This document shows positions 59,116-64,000 of a stretch of DNA of 64,000 nt, in pieces (the stretch's first letter is position 1; the number at the start of each line of letters is the position of its first letter). The stretch lies in contig CM049320.1 in assembly GCA_026874595.1 (NCBI GenBank), positions 33,884,214-33,948,213 of the forward strand, written 5' to 3'. The position numbers were made by a program, and so were the translations under genes. Source of the DNA: Sipunculus nudus (lineage: Eukaryota > Annelida > Sipuncula > Golfingiida > Sipunculidae). The notes under the pieces are model-generated. The model did not search any database, had not been told where the DNA came from, and saw only the letters and a program-made list of their open reading frames with translations.

Positions 59116-59402
59116 GGAGGTATTTACCTCACCCAAAAACTAAACTTAAAAAAAAATATGAAATGTGAAGTCACCACTAAGTTAAAGGCAACCACTATAC
59201 ATACAATGAAATCTTTCAAGTCTTTCAACATTCAAGGACCATAAATGTGGATAATTGTTTAAGGTGTCCGTAATTGAGGGGTACCTGTAAGGATAGGTTT
59301 TTTTTATGTTTGGAATCTACAAAAGTATATGCTGAAAAAAAATATATATATGGTGCAGTTACTGACAAAATGGCAAGCTCAGTTTTATTTGCAATTCATA
59401 AT
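59116..59402. other. No gene seen
   Basis: Intronic AT-rich sequence. Confidence 0.4.
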
Positions 59403-60360
59403 ACAGGTTTCCTGCGCAGTCTTACAGTCTTACTTTTCATTTTGCACAAATAAGGCCTTAAATAGTCTTACTTTTCTTACATTTTAGAGGCTAGGTCTTA
59501 CAAAAGTCTTACTTTTTGTTTCACAGAAACTTAAATAAATTTTGAATCGTGAAGGAGGCAAATAAATGGATACCATAAACCTGAAAGTAGCTTATTTTTA
59601 AAAGCTGGTTCCCGTATTTAAATGCATTTCACTCATCATCTGCATGTTCAGACTACCTTGGGTCTCATGATCATGGGGGGGCACCTGCGGAGTATTTTCA
59701 ATGCGGACAAGAGAATAAATTCGAATCAGAAGAAGACACATGTTCACAAGTTTCGGCGGTGTGAAAGGGGACTCAAACGTTGCGCGCCAGTTCATCACCA
59801 ATTTTTGGATGGTATTTTCCTCTGCTGTACACTTTCCCTAAATCATGTAATCTCTGCAGTTTCTGCATGTCGGTGGATGCGCATTAACTTTGTTGGAAAC
59901 TTAAAGTAACAAAGCGCTGTGTGTTTGTGGACAATCCAAATAAAGTAGAAGAAATTCCAATAAACAATGACTTAAACATGAAAGAGTATGTCCTAAAATA
60001 TCACTCGAGCATCCTTATTTCAGTTTCATGTTAGCTATGCAGGTTCATGTATATTTATGTATGAATATTGACAGCATTTAAAAAGATAATTATTTTGCTT
60101 GACTCAGGCACACAAGGATGGCAGGGCTCGTACCAATAAAAGGTGTTTGAAAGTGTGATAGGTATATTTGGACACGTGCTTCAAACTGGAAGTTGAAATA
60201 AATATGTGTGTGAGTTGGTTTACAGAAGATGTAATTAAGACCTATATATATAAGGTTTCTAATAACCATGCGAAATTGGTCTAATTTTTCTAGAAAAAAA
60301 GTCTTACAAAGTCTGAAAAAGGTCTTACTTTTTGAAATTGAAAAGGCACAAGAACCCTGT
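59403..60360. mobile_element. Possible element with ACAGGKTTCYTGYGC inverted ends
   Basis: Left end ACAGGTTTCCTGCGC and right end (reverse-complemented) ACAGGGTTCTTGTGC match at 12 of 15 positions. GTCTTACTTTTT phrases recur near both ends in the same orientation. CAGGGTTC ends and GTCTTA repeats are seen in some hAT elements, but no 8-bp target duplication is visible. Confidence 0.35.
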
Positions 60361-61717
60361 AATGCCAGATACTCCATTCCTTGATCCAATATTGTCTTCC
60401 TTACCCAATTATAGCAACGGAACATGCATCTTTTATCAATGTTCTAAAGCCACAATCACTGCTGTCATGGTTTCCATGGTAACAGCCTCTGCCTTGATGG
60501 AGGATGGAGCAATGCAAAGCTTTAACAAGGAAACCAAGTCATATTTCTAAAGGTTGATCTATGTGTGAGCTTTTTTACTTTTTCTTGTCACTTTTAGTTT
60601 TACTTTTTCTGTTTTCTGCAATTATCTAATGCACTATTTTTTCAAGGAGCCTCATAATTATGCATCATCCTTATTATAGCGTGTTTGTTCCTCTTCTGTC
60701 TTTAATCCAGTTCAGAGAAGTGACATTTCAAGAACTGAAAACAAACAAAAATTACAGTGGCATTCACAAATGACATTATAGAATCAAATGACCTTTAAAT
60801 GTAACAGTTTTGCCCATTGACTCTGTAATATAATGATACTTGTTTAAGGGTGCTTTTGTTAGATAGATAACTGTACCATACATTTTATAGGTGGAGGCAG
60901 TAATGTTTCAGATTAGCTAAACTTTAACCTTTTATTCATCCACCTCTGCTTGCAGAATCATTCTTTTCTTATTGCTGCTCTGCTTCTGTGATGAGTTTCA
61001 CAATCAAACAACCACCAACGTGTTCCAGGATTCTCTCCAAATATAAAAAAACCTGTGTGGATTTTTGGAAAATTTCTTTTGTATCTTCAAGGCCTTGAAA
61101 GTGCTTGGATTGAGCTCATTTTAAAAAATCTCCTTGAAAAGACCTTGATTTTTTATCCAGATGCCGGACTGTGGTATGCTCTTCATGCAAAGGATATACA
61201 CTGTAGTCGCTCTGGTTCTTCTCCCTGTGCCAGAACCGATGTTATCAGACCAATGAGAGCAGGTGTCACATGTTTAAAATTTGGAGGGAAATCGAGGCTG
61301 GATGCACAATGCGTTACCATGCTGTCATTGGTCTGATGGCAATTCTTTCTCTGTGCCCATCCTGGTGGTCGAACCCAGAAAATCTTACTTTACGAAGCAG
61401 CGGTTACAAGAAAGGGGATTTGGGATGACTGCAGGATATAACCCCCATGTTAGGAGCTTCTAGAATGAAGCAGACCCAGAAATGCAAGGCATGCTTTAAC
61501 TTGCTGATCCATAAATATCTCATTAATTTGTAGAAAAGATTTATGCATGGAAAAGGTGAAGAAACGCTGGAAAATTGAATGGTTGGAGGGATGTATCAAG
61601 GAGCAAGTCTATAAAAGCACTTGATTACTAATTTGGTTGAACCATGTTTTGCAAGACTGGATTTTGTGGATGCTGTGTGTTTAGCACTGTTTTGCAGTTA
61701 CCACAAACAGCTCTTGA
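60361..61717 (+). other. Kinesin intron; no exon found
   Basis: Open frames at 61055-61336 and 61281-61463 lack kinesin motor motifs and splice support. Confidence 0.4.
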
Positions 61718-62075
61718 ACCAGCTTCCGTGGTCTGGGGGTAGGGCACAAGGCTCAAAGCCAGGAGATTGTGAGTTCAAGTCTCAGTCGAAGAGCTGTGAG
61801 ATTTTCCAAAGTCGGTACCCAAACCTGGTTAGCACATTGCAGTCTTAATGGAGACACTGTATCCCACAGTCTTGTTTCGCTCACAAAGTAGTGCACCTTT
61901 TGTTGGTTTCTAGGTGTTACACCTGATCCCACAGGTGCAATACGCAGAGCCTGGTTGACAACGTGATGATCATTTTTCTGCCATGTCACAAAATTTGAAA
62001 CCGGAATTGAATTCTACAGTCGTACCTAGTACCTACCAGCAGTTAAGCCAGCATTAAAAAGCATTATATAAAAAA
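61718..62075 (+). mobile_element. tRNA-derived SINE family B, copy 3 (best conserved head)
   Basis: The head reads AGCTTCCGTGGTCTGGGGGT, AGGGCACAAGGCTCAAAGCC and then the B-box-like GAGTTCAAGTCTC. The tail GAATTCTACAGTCGTACCTA and AGCCAGCATTAAAAA matches copy 2. The last ~90 bp lie inside the adjacent tandem duplication. Confidence 0.7.
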
Positions 62076-62397
62076 GCCCTTGTATAATCCCTTTATTAGT
62101 GGAAGTTGGGTCATGATTTTCTCTGTGCGTGACCTTGACCTTGAATTGGTCTTGTTTTATGAGGAAAATCATACATAACATTAATAGATATCACAAAATT
62201 TGAAACCGGAATTGAATTCTACAGTCGTACATAGTACCTACCAGCAGTTAAGCCAGCATTAAAAAGAATTATATAAAAAAAACCCTTGTATAATCTCTTT
62301 ATTAGTGGAAGTTGGGTCATGATTTCTCTGTGAGTGACCTTGACCTTGAATTGGTCTGTTTTATGAGGAAAATCATACATAACATTAAAAGATATCT
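61986..62397 (+). repeat. Recent 205-bp tandem duplication
   Basis: Two adjacent copies (61986-62190 and 62191-62397) differ by only a handful of substitutions and small indels. Each contains TGAAACCGGAATTGAATTCT and GTGACCTTGACCTTGAATTG. The unit begins within the tail of SINE copy 3. Confidence 0.9.
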
Positions 62398-63370
62398 CAA
62401 GATTGGTGAGTGAAAAGTTGAAAAGTAACATGACCAAAGACCTTGGGTATTTCTATGTTTTTCATTAGACTGGTGCTACCACCTGTAGTTGGCTTTTTGT
62501 TCTCATTGGTTTAAATGTTGCAATGTTCATCACCTCATCTACCCAGGTGAGCAGACATTTGTAATGTAGCCTTGTTGAAATGTCAAAAGATGATTTATTC
62601 AACAAGTTCAAAGGCAAAATATTGGCATTATGAATAATATCTGATCTTTTACATTATTTGCCAACCATGAAAAGCAATTTCCACAGGATCGATGAAATTA
62701 ATGATCTGTGTCAAATTATTTTGGTTTTGTGCACATAATTTATAATTAATATGATAATGAGTATACTTTGCACAGGTTGCTCTGTGGTAAGATCGTGAAC
62801 TTTGAAACCCCCGCAAAACATTTGAAAAGTGAAATCACGATAACATATTACCTCAAGAATATGTTGCATGTCAACATATCTGCATCAGACCGTGCTTGTT
62901 ACAGAAAGTGAAAAGGCACATTGGGCACTATTATCATTGACTAAATTTCAAGAATAAAATGACTATCATTTCTTAATATATTAAGAGCTGCTTGTATTTA
63001 AGACAGCTTTTGGTTTATTAAGATTACTATCTCTTATTAAATTTCACTATATATTGTTATAATTTAATCTGCCATTTCTGCCCAGTAGAAACACATTTCT
63101 GCCTGGCAGAATTGTTTTCTGCCTTATTTCTGCGCCGAGGGCAGAAATACCTTTCTTTCTGGCAGAAAACCAACCCATGCATCAGAGCAAAATGAGGTAC
63201 TAGGCATGGACTTCTATACAAACAGTTCATACGTATCCAATGTCTGGGGATATTAACATCTACCAGTGCCAGACATCTGTAGCTGTTTTGCGATCATTGT
63301 AACATTGGATATTACAAATATTTTCTGGAAAATGTTGTAATATTTTTTTATTTACAGTATTTTATCTGTT
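62398..63370 (+). other. Kinesin intron with a TTCTGCC/GGCAGAA palindrome cluster
   Basis: TTCTGCCTGGCAGAA at 63097-63111 is a perfect palindrome around one base. Further TTCTGCC and GGCAGAAA words in both orientations lie at 63077-63165, giving several alternative hairpins. No coding exon seen. Confidence 0.5.
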
Positions 63371-64000
63371 TTTTAGCTCAGCTGACTGTAAGTCATCTGA
63401 GCTATAGTCGTGGTCCTTTGTCCATTGTCAGTCCGTCCGGCCGTCCGTCCGTTAACAGGGCAGGTTTTAAAACTGTTGGACCTACGAATCCACAATTCTG
63501 CATACCATTAGATGTCCCCAAAATCTCCTACCATACCGAAAATTGGGTCATTAGAACTTTGTTCCTTCGAGATATTAATAAAAAACATCCGTTTTCCATA
63601 AAAAAGCAATTGTTACACTTCAAGTCTGCTTAATATCAAAACCACTGATCTGTTTTTGATCATATTTAGTATTCATATTCTTCCATACATTTTCTGTGCA
63701 CATACCAAAAATTAGGTCAGTATTGGGTATTATTTTGAAGTTATAGGCCCAAATATAATGCAATTTTTAAAAAATCAGGAAATATATTTGCTCACTTAAC
63801 ATGAGAATTGCTGAAGCTGAAGACTTTTTTTCAGAAATATAACTTTATTTAATCAAGATTCAATTGTTTGCCCAAAATTAGATCTGAATTTTGCAAATTT
63901 TTCAAGTTATTAAATAAAAAATTAATACCTTAAATTTTGTCCAACTTTGGCAGTGGCACGTTTTTTCCCTGTAAGCACTGTTGATTTAATTTTCACAGCA
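63371..64000 (+). mobile_element. Pearl/Helitron-like element, second subfamily, truncated by the window end
   Basis: It begins TTTTAGCTCAGCTGACTGTA plus AGTCATCTGAGCTATAGTCG and a (CCGT)n tract. It continues with the same core text as 51668-54302 (TATCAAAACCACTGATCTG, TTAGGTCAGTATTGGGTAT-like). The 3' end lies outside. Confidence 0.75.

Noticed and set aside
1-64000. CRISPR arrays, rRNA genes and functional tRNA genes
   Set aside because: The direct repeats here are contiguous minisatellites or transposon cores without unique spacers of constant length; the tRNA-like heads are parts of SINEs; no rRNA sequence was recognised.

Overview
The window is AT-rich, intron-rich animal DNA. Short exons with GT-AG borders are separated by kilobases of repeats. 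The protein families (a kinesin-3 motor, a secreted thrombospondin-1/C-type lectin protein, an ankyrin protein) and the abundant GCTCAGCTG...TGACCCATGGGTCA repeat family point to a lophotrochozoan, most likely a bivalve mollusc. Species and chromosome cannot be read from the sequence. There is no operon structure and no prokaryotic signature.

Layout. 1-2.4 kb: ends of two copies of a Pearl/Helitron-like repeat, then a possible last exon of an unrecognised minus-strand membrane protein. 4.4-8.0 kb: the last two coding exons and 3' region of an ankyrin-repeat protein (+). 8-21 kb: no confident gene, but many mobile elements: a hAT MITE with an intact 8-bp target duplication, a TTA-flanked MITE, a tRNA-derived SINE, a reverse-transcriptase relic, two copies of a GCCTCCGCCA-ended repeat, and a second large Pearl/Helitron-like copy. 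22.2-26.7 kb and 32.9-37.8 kb (both minus): two complete four-exon paralogues, each encoding signal peptide, thrombospondin type 1 repeat and C-type lectin domain. A fold-back element with 14-bp tandem arms lies between them. 37.8-47.5 kb: microsatellites, minisatellites and a 2.25-kb TA-flanked element. 47.5 kb to the end: the 5' part of a kinesin-3 (KIF1A/KIF1B/unc-104) gene (+), with candidate promoter, two candidate untranslated exons, the ATG exon at 54922-55052 and a first coding intron that runs past the window.

The genes do not form a pathway. The two lectin-like paralogues are the most interesting coding content: all introns are phase 1 (modular shuffling), both lack the usual C2-C3 disulfide and calcium motifs of sugar-binding lectins, and the second half of the lectin domain differs between copies far more than the first half. 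The most interesting non-coding signal is that the large dispersed repeats carry tandem arrays of AGGTCA nuclear-receptor half-sites, including exact DR1 sites.

Exon borders were placed by hand from splice consensus, reading frame and paralogue comparison. No database search or folding program was run.
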